A stretch of 64,000 nt of DNA. Source: Nymphaea colorata. Lineage: Eukaryota > Streptophyta > Magnoliopsida > Nymphaeales > Nymphaeaceae. Both the position numbers and the translations under genes were made by a program. Where the stretch lies: assembly GCF_008831285.2 (NCBI RefSeq), contig NC_045142.1:26797876-26861875 (forward strand). Direction: 5' to 3'. Shown here piece after piece: positions 1 to 11,274 of this stretch; positions within the stretch are counted from its first letter, which is position 1; each line of letters begins with the position of its first letter. The notes below the pieces were generated by a model. That model saw nothing but the letters and a program-made list of their open reading frames with translations. It was not told the origin of the DNA and ran no database searches.

Positions 1-448
1 TTGTCCTATGCCTTTACTTGTTTCGTGATGTTAATTGTCAGGTAGCAGGTGATTAATTTCTCTGTATGGTACTATGTGTTTCTCATATTTAGGGACTTTT
101 GGTGTCAAATGTTGTATAGCCTTGATGGTGCAACTGCCTCATGCTAAAATTGACAAATGGCGATTGCTACTATAGTGTGGACAACATGAGACCTTTTGTA
201 GTCGTATCATGGGTGATTGGACAAAATCACAAAAATTGCCCACTTGGGTCTCTGTTCCTGAGGCCGGTGGCCTTTCTATTTTATCGGTAGGTCACTTGGG
301 CGGTTCTTAAATGTATTCTTCCATTTCTTTGATATCTAATAACTATTTAATTGGACGACATTGGACTTGGTAACCCATGTTTGTGGATTGTATGTCCTTT
401 GTTATGCTTTATCATTTCATACATTCACAGAAAATACATTATTGAAAA

Positions 449-627
449 CTGAGGTACTCCACTTGAAGGGTATATCATCAATATTGTATGATAAAGACAT
501 GAATGTCCAAATACCGTCTATGTTTTTTCATGATAAAAAACTGAGGTACTCTACTTCAAGAGAATCCTTAATATTTGTATCATAAAGATATGAACGTGCA
601 AGTACCGTCTATGTTTTTTTCCTTGGT
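449..627. repeat. diverged 92-bp tandem duplication in AKR2 intron
   Basis: Two adjacent units (about 449-540 and 541-627) share GAGGTACTC, an ATGATAAAGACATGAA-like block and ACCGTCTATGTTTTTT, offset by 92 bases. They lie inside the intron that precedes the first visible AKR2 exon. The rest of 1-773 shows no coding signal. Confidence 0.75.
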
Positions 628-773
628 CATCAATTTGAGTCTGGCCTAAATTCAAAGGTATCTGCAACTCTCACGATAGACATCTGACACAATTGATTTT
701 AGTTGGTTGTGGGATAATTTGGCTTTTCTTGCTTCCTATTCAATGTTTGAGCTTTCCATGTTTGGGTTAACAG

Positions 774-2126
774 GGTCTGAAGAATGCACTAGCCGCTGGA
801 GGGGACAAAAATGAAGAAGACTCAGAGGGTCGTACAGCACTTCATTTTGCTTGTGGTTATGGCGAGGTATGTCCATGCTCCGGTTTCAGGGTCACATGAA
901 CCATTTATTTCCATAGATCCCACGTTTGATTAAACATTAGGGCTTGTTCTTTACGTCTAGTAATTGGCTGGCCATGTGTTCCGGGATGTTTGTTGGTAGG
1001 GTTTACTGGACTTTTCCAAATGTTACAGGATGTTTGTCAATAAGTTTACTAACATCGCCAATTACGCATGTGATATTCGAATCGTATATAGTGGGTACTG
1101 TGTTCGCTTCGAGGGCCTTTGTCCTTCGTCATGCTTTGAATCGTACATACTGGGTATCGTGTTTGCGTCATCCTTAATGCGCTGGTATCAAGCGCGGCAT
1201 GGACAAGTCATCTTATGTTTCCCCACAGGGATAACACATCACCATGTCACGCGGTGTCAATGTGTGTCATAATCCAGCCAAATGCACGTGTGGAATTTCT
1301 GTGGATGTTGTCCAGAAAAAACAACCATCTGAAATAACCTGAGCCTGGAAGTTCTCCATGTTCAGTGTCTCAAGGTTATTAACTTGATAAGTTCAATAGT
1401 ACACGCTCATATTAAAATCGTACCATTTTGACAACTAGTTTCGCCTCAATTTTTGGATTCCACGATTTTTCTCTAGTGGTTGCTTTTGATCGCCTATTTG
1501 TTGATCTGGTAACGATTGCAGGTGGAGTGCGCTCGAATCCTTCTTGACGCCAAGGCATCAGTGGACGCTCTCGACAAGAACAAGAACACCCCCCTCCACT
1601 ATGCGGCAGGATATGGCAGGAAAGAGTGCGTCGCCCTCCTCCTCGAGCACGGAGCTTCTGTGTAAGATTCTCAATGAACAAAATTCGCCCACCATTGTTA
1701 TTGTTGTTATTTTCCCCCGACGGTAATACGCCTGTTGAATGTTGGAAAAAAGGAAAAATGGCTACGGGCTTGTACCTTTTGTTGGGCCGGTAGACCAACC
1801 ACCACTTGCTCGCAAAACCCATTCTCGCTTTGACCTTTTAAGTTGGGCCGTCTCATGGGGAACTATCATCAATCCAAGACCGTAGTTCTGTTGAATTGAG
1901 ATCTGTTGCCTCCTGTTGCATAACATGTAGGAAAAAGAAAGATGGGTATTGTGGCCGATTTGTGTTTGCAATATTCTCAAATTGTCTAGTTTTTCTCGGT
2001 CACACCACTTTTCCTTTACTTGGCAGGACATTGCAAAACTTGGACGGGAAGACGCCTATAGACGTTGCCAAATTGAACGAGCAGAAAGAAGTCTTGAAGT
2101 TGCTTGAGAAAGATGCGTTCCTATGA
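774..2126 (+). CDS. AKR2: AKR2-like ankyrin repeat protein, 3' exons (5' part outside window)
   Basis: Three exons are visible: 774-866, 1522-1661 and 2027-2126 (TGA 2124-2126), all with AG acceptors and GT donors. The phases join cleanly (0, then 2). Together they encode about 110 residues with two ankyrin repeats, recognisable by [10 protein letters not shown] and [10 protein letters not shown], and the C-terminus KLLEKDAFL. This matches the C-terminal ankyrin domain of plant ANKYRIN REPEAT-CONTAINING PROTEIN 2, a cytosolic factor that binds chloroplast and other organelle outer-membrane proteins at their targeting signals. The N-terminal PEST/C1/C2 part must lie upstream of base 1, because positions 1-773 read as intron. 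The gene converges on the LEA gene at 2546-3578. Identification is strong because the end of the protein is highly conserved. The number of missing exons cannot be seen. Confidence 0.9.
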
Positions 2127-2348
2127 GGGGGATGCCCCACTTCAGAACATAGATCCGCTTCTTTGGTGGGTGCAGGGGCTATCGAGTTGAAAGAAGAGGG
2201 GCTTTGGTTGAACTTATTACCTATTCTTCTTTTAATTTACTGGTTGCTTGCAAATGTTTTTGCCTGTTTAGTGGCAATATGACCTTTTGTGAAATATTTG
2301 CATTACGATGTATGGAGTGTTTATTTTGTTATTCCAACGCGAACAGTG

Positions 2349-2477
2349 AGTGTGAAAACAGAAGATCTTGAGTGTGAAAACAGAAGATCTTTGCGTAATT
2401 CAGCGGAGGAAAAAAAACACAGGTATGAAAACCGAAGATCTTTGCGTAATTCAGCGGAGGAAGAAAAACACACAGGT
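2349..2477. repeat. tandem repeat of about 54 bp downstream of AKR2
   Basis: One partial unit (2349-2370) and two full units (2371-2423, 2425-2477) share GAAAACAGAAGATCTTTG and TAATTCAGCGGAGG. It lies between the convergent stops of AKR2 (2126) and the LEA gene (2546), probably in or just past the AKR2 3' UTR. The remainder of 2127-2545 shows nothing else. Confidence 0.75.
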
Positions 2478-2545
2478 AACGAACAAAAGCAGATGATAGC
2501 TCAACAAGCGGAAATTACAGACAGCAAAGGCGGCAGGAAAGAAGT

Positions 2546-3243
2546 TTATAGTTCCTCATAGGCAGCCTTGGGGTGCTCCTTGGAGTCTCCGACTACGGCG
2601 TCCTTCGCAGCCTGGTAGGTCTCGCTTGCCTTGTCTTTGGCCTTGTCGTAGGCATGGCTGGCCGTGTCTTTGGCTTGTTGACTGCCTTCTTTGGCCTTGT
2701 CCTTGGAGACGTCGTAGGCGTAGCCGGCCGTGTCTTTGGCTCGCTCAGCGGTCTCCTTGGCCTTCCCCATGGCCACATCGTAGGCGTAGCCGGCTGCGTC
2801 TTTCGCTTGCTGAGCCGCCTCTCTGACTTTCTCCAAGGTTTTCTCGTAGACACTGCCAGCAGTGTCCATCGCCTGTGAGGTCCCTTCTTTAGCCCTTCCC
2901 TTTAATTCGTTCAGCAGCTCATCGGCTTGCCTGATCTTCTCCTCTGCCACCCTTTGGCTTTCTTCCGCCATGCTTTCTGTTTTTTCTTGTGCATATTCTT
3001 TGTTCTCCCTTGTTTTCTCTTTGGTGCGACTTGCTGCTTCTGCAGAGGTTAAAAAACCATCTTTAAGATGGATGTATGGGTGGCCTCTATGTATCTGTAC
3101 ATATCGAGTCCTTTGTTGCTTACCAGAGACTGCTTGCTCCAATTTCTCTTTGGCAGCACGGATTTTGTCCTGTGCTTGCTGAAGGTCTTCCTGTGAATCG
3201 TCATGCTTCAGACCAAGGCCCCTGTAACTTTTTCCCAAAACGT

Positions 3244-3298
<55 letters not shown>

Positions 3299-3578
3299 GT
3301 CCATGTTGGTAGTCTGGTTACCCTGATATCTTGTCCTTGGCCCATTCGGTCCACGACTCGGAGGTTTCTTTGGCCTTGTCTTTCCCAGCTTGAAGGTTCT
3401 CTTCGGCGGTTCGCTTGAGCTGTTCAGGTTTCTCCCTTATGTTTTCACTTGCGGGTGTGGCCTGGTCCTCCACTGAATCTCCAGCACTCCCAGTACCGGC
3501 AGCACATGAGACAAGCAGTATGAGAATCAGCACGAGGAAAGCAACAAGTAGAGACGCCCGACCGGCGATGACAGCCAT
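2546..3578 (-). CDS. LEA_4 (group 3) late embryogenesis abundant protein with signal peptide
   Basis: Three exons on the minus strand: 3578-3322, 3221-3124 and 3039-2546, 849 nt, 282 residues. Introns are GT-AG, with phases 2 and 1. The start at 3578 is chosen because it opens a signal peptide (MAVIAGRAS followed by the hydrophobic run LLVAFLVLILILLVSCAAG). Upstream in-frame codons would precede this with unlikely sequence. The mature part is hydrophilic, rich in Ala, Lys, Glu and Asp, with 11-residue amphipathic repeats such as AKDTAGYAYDVAKDKAKE-like units, typical of LEA_4. Such proteins are disordered when wet and become helical on drying, protecting membranes and proteins. The signal peptide suggests secretory-pathway, vacuolar or cell-wall location. 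Intron 2 (84 nt) is a multiple of three and has no stop, so intron retention would give a longer protein. Confidence 0.85.
3245..3296. repeat. (AG)26 microsatellite inside LEA intron 1
   Basis: A perfect AG run of 52 bases fills about half of the 100-nt first intron (3222-3321) of the LEA gene. On the gene strand it reads as a CT tract about 24-75 nt upstream of the AG acceptor, where it can act as an extended polypyrimidine tract. Confidence 0.95.
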
Positions 3579-3797
3579 CGTGAACAAAGAGGAAGACGAA
3601 GCAAAATAGCAGAAACGGTGTTCTGGTCCTGCGTAGCGTAAGAGTGTTTTGAAGAGAACCGGGCGTTCTCGAGTGCAAGAAGATAAAGCGGGAAGAGGGA
3701 CGCTGGGAGAAGAAGGGTTTATGAGAGAGGGCGGGAGTGGTTGGTTACATGTGGCTGTTTGGCAGAGAAGTGGCTCCGTCTCAGCACTGGCCACTCC

Positions 3798-4057
3798 ACG
3801 CGTCATACCATGAGGGTTGTGATGCATGGCTTCTCTGTCAACCGCTTGTTCATTTGAGCGCCCTCCCTTCATCGTGCTTTCTAGTCCTTGCTAGTACTGA
3901 GGCTCTCTCTAAAGAACGCGTTGGGCGCAAACATTGGACAGACGTTGGGTACGGTTGTCGTGCGTTGCGTGGTGGAAGTGTTATGGTGGCTCGTGTTCGC
4001 AAGATCACAGGGAAAGAGTTCATGGCGTATATAAGCAAATACGGAACAGTGACACGT
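3798..4057 (-). promoter_or_regulatory. candidate ABRE/RY elements upstream of LEA gene
   Basis: Upstream of the LEA start (3578) the minus strand carries ACGTGTC at 4057-4051 (ABRE core), ACGCGT at 3803-3798 (CE3-like coupling element core) and a CATGCA RY core in 3828-3823. ABRE plus RY is the usual combination in ABA- and ABI3-responsive seed LEA promoters. The motifs are short, so function is inferred from the gene class. Confidence 0.4.
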
Positions 4058-4241
4058 AAAGGAATATGAATAAACACGAGCTCTTTGAAGTTTGAAGGTA
4101 CCATAATGACCAGTGATACACCCTGTGCTACTAAATGGGAACACATCCGAGGAAGAAAAGATAAATAGCAAGCGTGATATTTTAAGAGAGCCCTAAACAA
4201 TTGCTCATCCTTTCGAATTGTAATGAATTTGGTTCCCCAGC

Positions 4242-7200
4242 TCAGGCTTTCTTCACTTTCTGCGCCGAAGGAGAGAAGAATAGCCGGAAAACCCAAGCGG
4301 CCAGAATCGACCCGACCAGAGGTGGGAGCCAGTAGACGTAGAATTGCTCCCATGTGTTGTGTTTCTTCCTGATGTAAGCCCATCCATATGCCTGCACCAA
4401 CCAACAATGTCCACAATAAGATAGGCCAGCATTTTCTAAATCAAATAATACAATATCACGTTCACATTCACGTAACATTAGGGCCAGTACAAGAAGAACA
4501 ATTATTCCGTTATTGAAACTCAGAGTCCATAAATGATAGGGAATTGGAAAAGTTTAAAGGCGCACTATCAAATGGTAAACATATCGTATCGTATATAGGT
4601 GATTTAGAACAATAACTTGTTGCTATATCTAACATAGAATTGAAATTCTATTCTAATAGGGTAGCTTGATCCCGCTTCGACAATCTCAAAGTCCCAAATT
4701 TTACTGCTTTTAGTCTTAAAAATCAATGTGCTTCGCATATCAACGGACTGGCACAAACTTAGCTCGTGTAAGTTAATTTCTCATAACCTTGAGTTTGTCT
4801 CAGCTTACTGTGGAAGGAAGCCAAGCTCAGGGCCATTCTCATTACATGCCAAGGCAACAGCTGGAGCAAGACAATTAATATCTGATGTTGCTGTGAAATG
4901 AACGTTACCAATGGAAGCAAGTGCGTTCTGCTCCAGTCGAGCCTGCAGCCTTGACTAGAGTAATCCCCAGCAGCAGCCAATGGGCATTCTGAAAAACCTT
5001 GATCTCTAATGGATTTCCCTTTGTAGCATTTATTTCAATTTCAAGTGACAACAAATTAGTTGAGGTGGGTACGCTCATGCACGCCATTTCAAAAAGCCTC
5101 GCCACTTCTGGTGGGTACGTCAGATCATGTGAAACATGGAGGGTACACTAAGATAGTTCGAAACACTGTGCTCACGTCTGACTACTGAAGGCTGCCCAAT
5201 TCCATGACATGACAAGGAATCGCCAAGAGCAATGTGGATCTCCTGAGTTGAGGTAGAAAAGATGACACTAAAATTGAACTTCTATCGACTTCCAGTTGTA
5301 ACTTGAATCGTGCATCAAATGTCAACGTAAAAGTGTGTGTGTGTGTTCATAGCTCATCCACTTAACAGAATTGCGAATCCCTAATATCGATTAAAAAAAA
5401 CTAGAAACATGCTATGAATAAGGAAAAACACTAAAAACTCTGGACTCATGCAACCAACCTGTTTAGATGTCATGTCCCCTGATCTTCATCTTATATCTTA
5501 CTGTGATCTTGTGCACTTCACACTGTCACTTTACTGGGTTTCTATCTTTTATTCTCTGCGCCCCTTTTTTTATGTGCCACATCGTTGGCAACCTCGTGAA
5601 TCGAGTCCAGACCGCCTCTTTTTTTTTTTTGTTTGGGTAACAAGCATCTTTCTGTGGGCACCTTGATTTAAATCGGAACGAGTATGAAAGAAAACACATA
5701 GGAAGCATGCCTGAATTTTATTCTTTTTTTAACAAATCTTCGTCTTGGAGAAACAAAACTACATTTGTTAATAATTCTGAACTGCTAACCATTTGGGCTC
5801 CAACTCACGTCGACTCAGATGACTTCTGTTAATTTTTATCCGGTTTGCCAACTGTTGCACCTTCTGAATTATGACTCCGATCTTCTACGTCCTCTCTGAA
5901 TATCCTTTCTTCCAGATGCAAGATCCTTGTTTCCCAATAGCTTGTAAATTCTACCTGGTTTATAGTTGCCTTACATATTTAGGCACAACAAAACAGCGTT
6001 TTAGTTGAACAATGTATTTGACACCTAAAGGGGCGTTTGATGGTTTGAAATTTTGATTCAAGAATGAAAATTCCATAACCATAGTTCCTCCTTAAACTGA
6101 AATGGAATTAAATTTCAGATTTCGGTCTCCTAATTCCAGAAACAAAATACTAAGTTTGTTTAACAATTCCAATTTCTTAGAAAATGAGCACTTTGATTCT
6201 AAAATCCCTTAAAACTCTGAGTAGATCAAATGCCCCCTAAATGAGGACCCTTGAAGTTTCAGTCTCCATGGAGTTGAAGCCGTGACCATGTTACTGCAAC
6301 TTAAACATCTATGGGCAAATTCCAACAATCTAATCTAACAAATACTACTAAAAACTAACCTTTCATCCGCTGAAATTAGTGCATTTACGCTTCAACATCC
6401 ATATACCCCTCTTGATTTTGACAAATGTGTGATCCCTAAACTTTGGAAACTGCTCTGGAGGTCCCATTGGTGAGTCGGTGACCAAGCAAGCTGATCAAGA
6501 AGAGCTTCTCTGACAAGCAGAGACGGTTGAAACACTCCTCTTGAAAGTATGTCTCTAGAGAAAGGACAACTCCAAAGCATCAATGACCCTCTGAAAGTGT
6601 CTCCTAAACAGTGCCACCACATTTTTGTTTTCGAATTTTAATGGCCCAAAACTCAGTTCCATCCCCATACATCCGAATTGATGTCAGCAAAACTATAAAG
6701 CATGAGAGAACAAATAGCAAAACTTGGTATAAGCCAATCAAGGAAAGCAGGACTTGGTCACCTACGAAAACAGAGACCCTTAACGAAGCAATTTCAAAGC
6801 AACCACCGGGGAGATAAAAAAGCAGGAGGCTGAGCTTAATAGAAACTGAAAATCGAAAAGCAGGAAACAGGAACGGAAAAATTAAAGGGGCAGCACGAAA
6901 CAGAGTATGGAGAGCTGCGAGCTTACGTTCACGGGGTTCAATGACGGCCCAGTGTAGCTGGATCCGGCAACGATGACCCCTACAGTTGCCATGGATATCA
7001 GTAATGTCTGCAGAAACGAGCTTTTCGGGCCCTTGAAGATGATGAAAAAGACAGTGAGGCTGATAACGAAGGTCAATACTCCTTCAGCAATGGCTGCCGT
7101 CTGCAAATCGACCTGCACTGCCGGGCCGGCCAGCATGTGTTTGTACTTTGCAGGCGCGTATTCGGCCATCGCCAATACACCGCCCACTGCCCCAATTGCC

Positions 7201-7611
7201 TGTGGAAGCAAAACAACATCAGCAGGAATGCACGAACAGGGGCATCGGATCTCCATTAAAGAGAAAGAGAGAAGAGGAACAAATAACCAAATGGAATTGA
7301 GGGGAAGATCTCGCTTCCACCTGAGCGGGAAAACGGATGGCCATGGAAAAGAGGCTGTCGTTTCCCAAGCCGGCAGCGTAGAAGGAAGCGTTAGCCGTCG
7401 GATTGAAACTGGCATCACCCAATAAGTCTCCGACGACGTTGAAGACGACGACGAGAAGGAATATGAGGGCCGTCATCACGAGGAGATCGAGGGGAGGCTG
7501 GACCTGGAAGTAGGACGTTATGATGGTACCCAGAGGAGCCAAGGAAGCCGCCACGATCACCCACAAAAAGGTGATTACTGCATCCCCGATGGCCAACCTG
7601 ACCACACCCAT
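4242..7611 (-). CDS. SIP1: SIP1-type aquaporin (small basic intrinsic protein)
   Basis: Three exons on the minus strand: 7611-7321 (97 codons), 7199-6927 (91 codons) and 4391-4242 (49 codons plus TGA), all phase 0, giving 237 residues, the usual SIP length. The start MGVVRLAIGD lies just after a TTC-repeat leader. Features seen: first NPA box as NPT in DASFNPTANASF, as usual for SIP1. Exon 2 carries helices with LAGPAVQVDLQTAAIAEG and ends TGPSLNPVN; exon 3 has AYGWAYIRKKHNTWEQFYVYW and the Lys-rich tail QKVKKA. SIPs are ER-membrane aquaporins. The second box reads NPV, where family members normally have NPA. Intron 1 is 121 nt and intron 2 is 2535 nt. The three-exon structure matches plant SIP1 genes. 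Confidence 0.93.
6030..6236. mobile_element. Tourist- or hAT-like MITE in SIP1 intron 2
   Basis: A 207-bp AT-rich segment is bounded by inverted ends GGGGCGTTTGAT (6030-6041) and ATCAAATGCCCC (6225-6236). It is flanked by CTAAA at 6025-6029 and 6237-6241, which can also be read as a TAA duplication. GGGGCGTTTGAT-type ends are common in Tourist (PIF/Harbinger) MITEs. Superfamily is uncertain because the TSD length is ambiguous. The rest of the intron (4392-6926) shows no other structure except a short GT run near 5333. Confidence 0.55.
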
Positions 7612-7620
7612 CTTCGGTCT

Positions 7621-7654
7621 TGTTTCTTCTTCTTCTTCTTCTTCTTCTTCTGTT
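7621..7654. repeat. TTC/GAA microsatellite in SIP1 leader
   Basis: A run of TTC triplets lies immediately upstream of the SIP1 start codon (GAA repeats on the gene strand), so it is probably transcribed in the 5' UTR. Confidence 0.85.
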
Positions 7655-8656
7655 GTACCTTCTTCTATTGTCCTTGCCCCGCTATCGCAAAAAGCACAGC
7701 AAAGGCGATGAGGGGTCAGGCGATTACTCTGAATCAAGGGGAGAATCAGATAAGCAGAAAAGGATGGCAATCCTTTCAATCAATCCCGCTTTCTGCGGAT
7801 GAACACCAGGGAGTCTGGGATTCTCCCAGAGAATGCCTAAAGAGCCCCTCCTCCAAAACTCCCCACCAACATTTTCGGAACCAAGAATGCCCGGATTTAG
7901 CTTGGACGAAAAATTAATGACGACAAGCCGCACCGACCACCGTCGCTTTTCAAAGGGAGAGGACATTTTTCCACGCCATGATCTCAGCATGTTCATCCCG
8001 ATTGGTGAACTCTGAAGACAAAAATGCTCTCAATGACTCAATAAAACAATAAACAACGCCCCAAAACATCTGGCATGTGCTAATCCAATTCCGCACTTTC
8101 AGACGTTGCGGCCTTGTGGGTAGAGAAGAAGGATTTTTCTCATTTGAATAATCTTCTGCAATCCTATAAAAAATTCAAAAATTTTGTTGCATCTATGAAT
8201 TTTTTTTTTTTTACTAATATCTGACAAATTAAGATCTCCAGGCTGAAGTTGTACCATATTGGAGTACAAGAATTTTTTGTGCGACCATTTTTGCAAAAAA
8301 ATTGTTATCTTTCAAACCCAAGTTAAAAGCTAACCAAAATCACATGACAGGCAGTAGTGCCTTTCTTCATCAAGTGTTTAAAAATGGTTAGCTTTTCTCT
8401 GTTTACGAGTGCAATGAAGATCATTCTTAATCCCGAAAAGATTGACCAGAGGCAGCTTTCTTCAAACCTTCGGCGGGAAGTCTGAAACTTTCAGAAAAGT
8501 GGAGATACTAGGGGGCCAAAAAGCAGCTGGTCCCTCAACAAAAGAGCTGGTGTTTCTCCTTCAAACTGGAGCCAAGGGATCGTTTGGCCAATTGGACCGT
8601 TAGTTCCACGAACCTGCTCATTTTTTGGGGCAGGTTTTATGAGAAACATACAAGAG

Positions 8657-8694
<38 letters not shown>

Positions 8695-9570
8695 TGAAAA
8701 TGAATTCATTCCATGAATACATACAAGGGCCAGCCATGGATGTAAAGCATACAACAAATTAGAACAAAAAATGATGAGTAAATTTAGATGTAAATTCTGG
8801 GCCAGAACGCCTTAGCCTTAGCCTTGGCAATGGAAGTGACGTTTGTTCAGAGACTGAAAAGTAAAACTTTGAAAGCAAAACACCTTTCCTCTCTAAAGAA
8901 AACATTATTCTTCATCCTCCTAATATGCCACTATAATCTCTTGAATTTGTGGATCTCCCATGAACCAAAAAAGAGGTCACGCGCAAACAACTGATCGGAC
9001 AAGAAGGGAGAAGGATGATCTCATGACTCATGAAAAGGATTTCGTGCTTCTCGACACTAAGTGAAATGTACTTTCCTCAACCTTGTCACATAAAACACAC
9101 AGGCTTGCTAAAGAAAAACCCAAAGATTTTAGGTTGAATTGGGTTTTAGAGAGAGAACCAAGGAAATGAGAACAGGTAACAAAATTTGGGACAAGAAGTC
9201 TCCTAAATATAAGAAAGAAAGAAAGAAAGAAAGAGAAAGAGAAAAAAAAAGAGCAACAAGCGCGAAAGGTTTTTTGTTTCCATTCTTGTGAACCTGAAGC
9301 ATACATTGTTACATTCCAGAATATATTTTGATTATCAGTGTACTGTTCGTTAGCATTCTCTTCTTCCTTTGTATTGCATGATCTTCAGGAGAAGTTGCCT
9401 TTTTTCTTGATATCATCTTGTGTAAGTTATATGCTTCATAAGGGTGAACAGGAAAAGTATTTCATCTTATCACCCATATAAAATATTTCATCAAGAAATT
9501 TCTCTGGACTTTTTAAAATTTGTGATTTTATTTATGCCTAACATTTCCTTTATTTTCTTTTCCTTTTAAT
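7655..9570. other. intergenic region upstream of SIP1
   Basis: No gene is recognised. It holds the SIP1 upstream region, a perfect (GA)16 at 8661-8692 and a GAAA-rich run at about 9213-9250. Short open frames here have no recognisable product. Confidence 0.6.
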
Positions 9571-10732
9571 TAAGGCTGGGCATCGGGCCAGCCCGGCCCG
9601 AAAAAGATGCCCAAACAAAAGCCCGTTAAAGCTTTCGGACCAGCCCGAGGCCCAGCCCGAAACTAACCGGGCCGGGCCGGGCCTGTGAAATAACGGGCCT
9701 CGGGCTTTGGTTTATACCCGAGGCCCGGCCCAGCCCGATATGCTAAACCCTCGTTTTCCACCACAATGAGGATCAGAGCAACTCCTTCACCAACCCTACG
9801 GGCCTGCAGGGGTGAAGTTCTTCAGTAGGGGGTTAGCATGTTTCTTGGTTATCGCTGAAACTGAAGGCCTCATTTCCTCCTTGAAGGCACAGACCCAATG
9901 CCACACCGGGAGAAGGAATCGTTGAGGGAGATGAAGGCAGTGAGGTATGGAGAGAAATTCCTCTGATTCTTAGCTCAATTGAAGGGTGATCCTCCGTCGA
10001 ATTAGGAAAATCTGACAGAATTCATCAAGGCGATGCGCCATTTCCGGCGACCCATTGAGAAGGGCCATGATTGGGGCCAGCCACGGTGAAGGCACAAGGT
10101 TCCTGGGGTTCCCTTCAACATCGTCTGGGAGGTCGGCGTAGGGCTCCAAGGTCTGCCATGGGGGGACTGAGAACGGATGGCCGTCCATCGCCGGTGAGTA
10201 CCATCGATGGAGAAGAAGGTGGATAAGAAGCAGCGGTGGCTGGAGCAGAAGGTTTCGGCGAGTAGGCGAAGAGAGGGTTTTAAGGCCTGCATCAAGAGGT
10301 TTTCATGCTCTTCTTCTCATTCTTTTTGGCTTCGACTGATGGAGAGGACAAGCTATGGCGATGGAGAGGACTGGAGGAGGCATTCCAACTGTTGAAGGAA
10401 AGTAGGAAACCAGTATGTTGCTATTGCAGACTGCAGAGCAGCAGAGTGAGTAGAGGAGAACGAGCGACAGGAGAAAAAATGAGAATGAAAACGAAGGTTC
10501 TGCCTAAGATCATTTTCTTGATTTTTTTTTTTAAAGCTGTTGTCGAGTGTCGGGCTTCTTCTCGGGCCTTTGACGAACACACTCTCAAGCCCGAGCCCGG
10601 CCCGGTAATTAACCGGGCCGGTTGGGCCCGATAAAACAGGCCCGTTAAGTTCTATTTTAAGGCCCGAGCCCAGGCCCAAGCCGGGCCGGGTACCGGGTAC
10701 CCGGCGGCGGCCCGGCCCGGTGCCCAGGCTTA
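9571..10732. mobile_element. non-autonomous hAT-type element with GGCCCGG word arrays (element A)
   Basis: The ends are inverted: left TAAGGCTGGGCATCGGGCC, right (reverse complement) TAAGCCTGGGCACCGGGCC, 17 of 19 identical. A perfect 8-bp duplication CTTTTAAT flanks it (9563-9570 and 10733-10740), the hAT signature. The outer 150-200 bases at both ends are packed with GGGCC, CCCGG and AGCCCGAGGCCC-like words in both orientations. The central 750 bp contains ordinary-looking GC-rich sequence without a transposase, possibly captured host DNA. Mobilisation would depend on a hAT transposase elsewhere. Confidence 0.85.
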
Positions 10733-10974
10733 CTTTTAATGATCAAGAGAAAAAAAAAATGGGCCCCAACCACAGAGCATTAGTATGACAAAATTAGCTA
10801 GAACACGGCTTTGAAAAAGGATGCATTAGTACTTGATCAAAATTTTCTAACTTGAATCCTTTGAGAACCCCTACTTATCACTTGCTCACCACCTACTATT
10901 CCTTGTAAAGTAGTGATTCACACATGAAGCTTTGAAGGACAAAAAATGCTTCATACATAGCAAAAACATATGTT

Positions 10975-10976
<2 letters not shown>

Positions 10977-11056
<80 letters not shown>
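10977..11056. repeat. (TA)40 microsatellite
   Basis: Perfect alternating TA over 80 bases, between hAT element A and the LINE. Confidence 0.95.
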
Positions 11057-11057
<1 letters not shown>

Positions 11058-11274
11058 TGCAAAATTTTTTCTTATATAAACAAATCAGTTTAGATAATAA
11101 ACATAAATTGTTTGATCATTAATAAAACGGATGAAAATGATATAAATCAAATTCAGCATGTTATTGTTGTGTCAACATTAAAAGACGTGAAAGCAAGGGC
11201 TAGGGTTCTCTGGTGGCCGACCGGTGCCCTTCTCGTGGCCGGCCGGCTGGCCGGCGATCTGTTATTCATTGGCG

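Noticed and set aside
2573-2878. Open frames on the plus strand opposite the LEA gene
   Set aside because: They are antisense shadows of the repetitive Ala/Lys-rich LEA exon; the minus-strand frame has signal peptide, LEA repeats and consistent introns.
3318-3872. Long N-terminal extension upstream of the LEA signal peptide
   Set aside because: The upstream part lacks conservation features and would bury the signal peptide; ATG 3578 is preferred.
11224-11274. Upstream extension of LINE ORF1
   Set aside because: It starts with GTG; ATG 11275 is the first ATG in frame.
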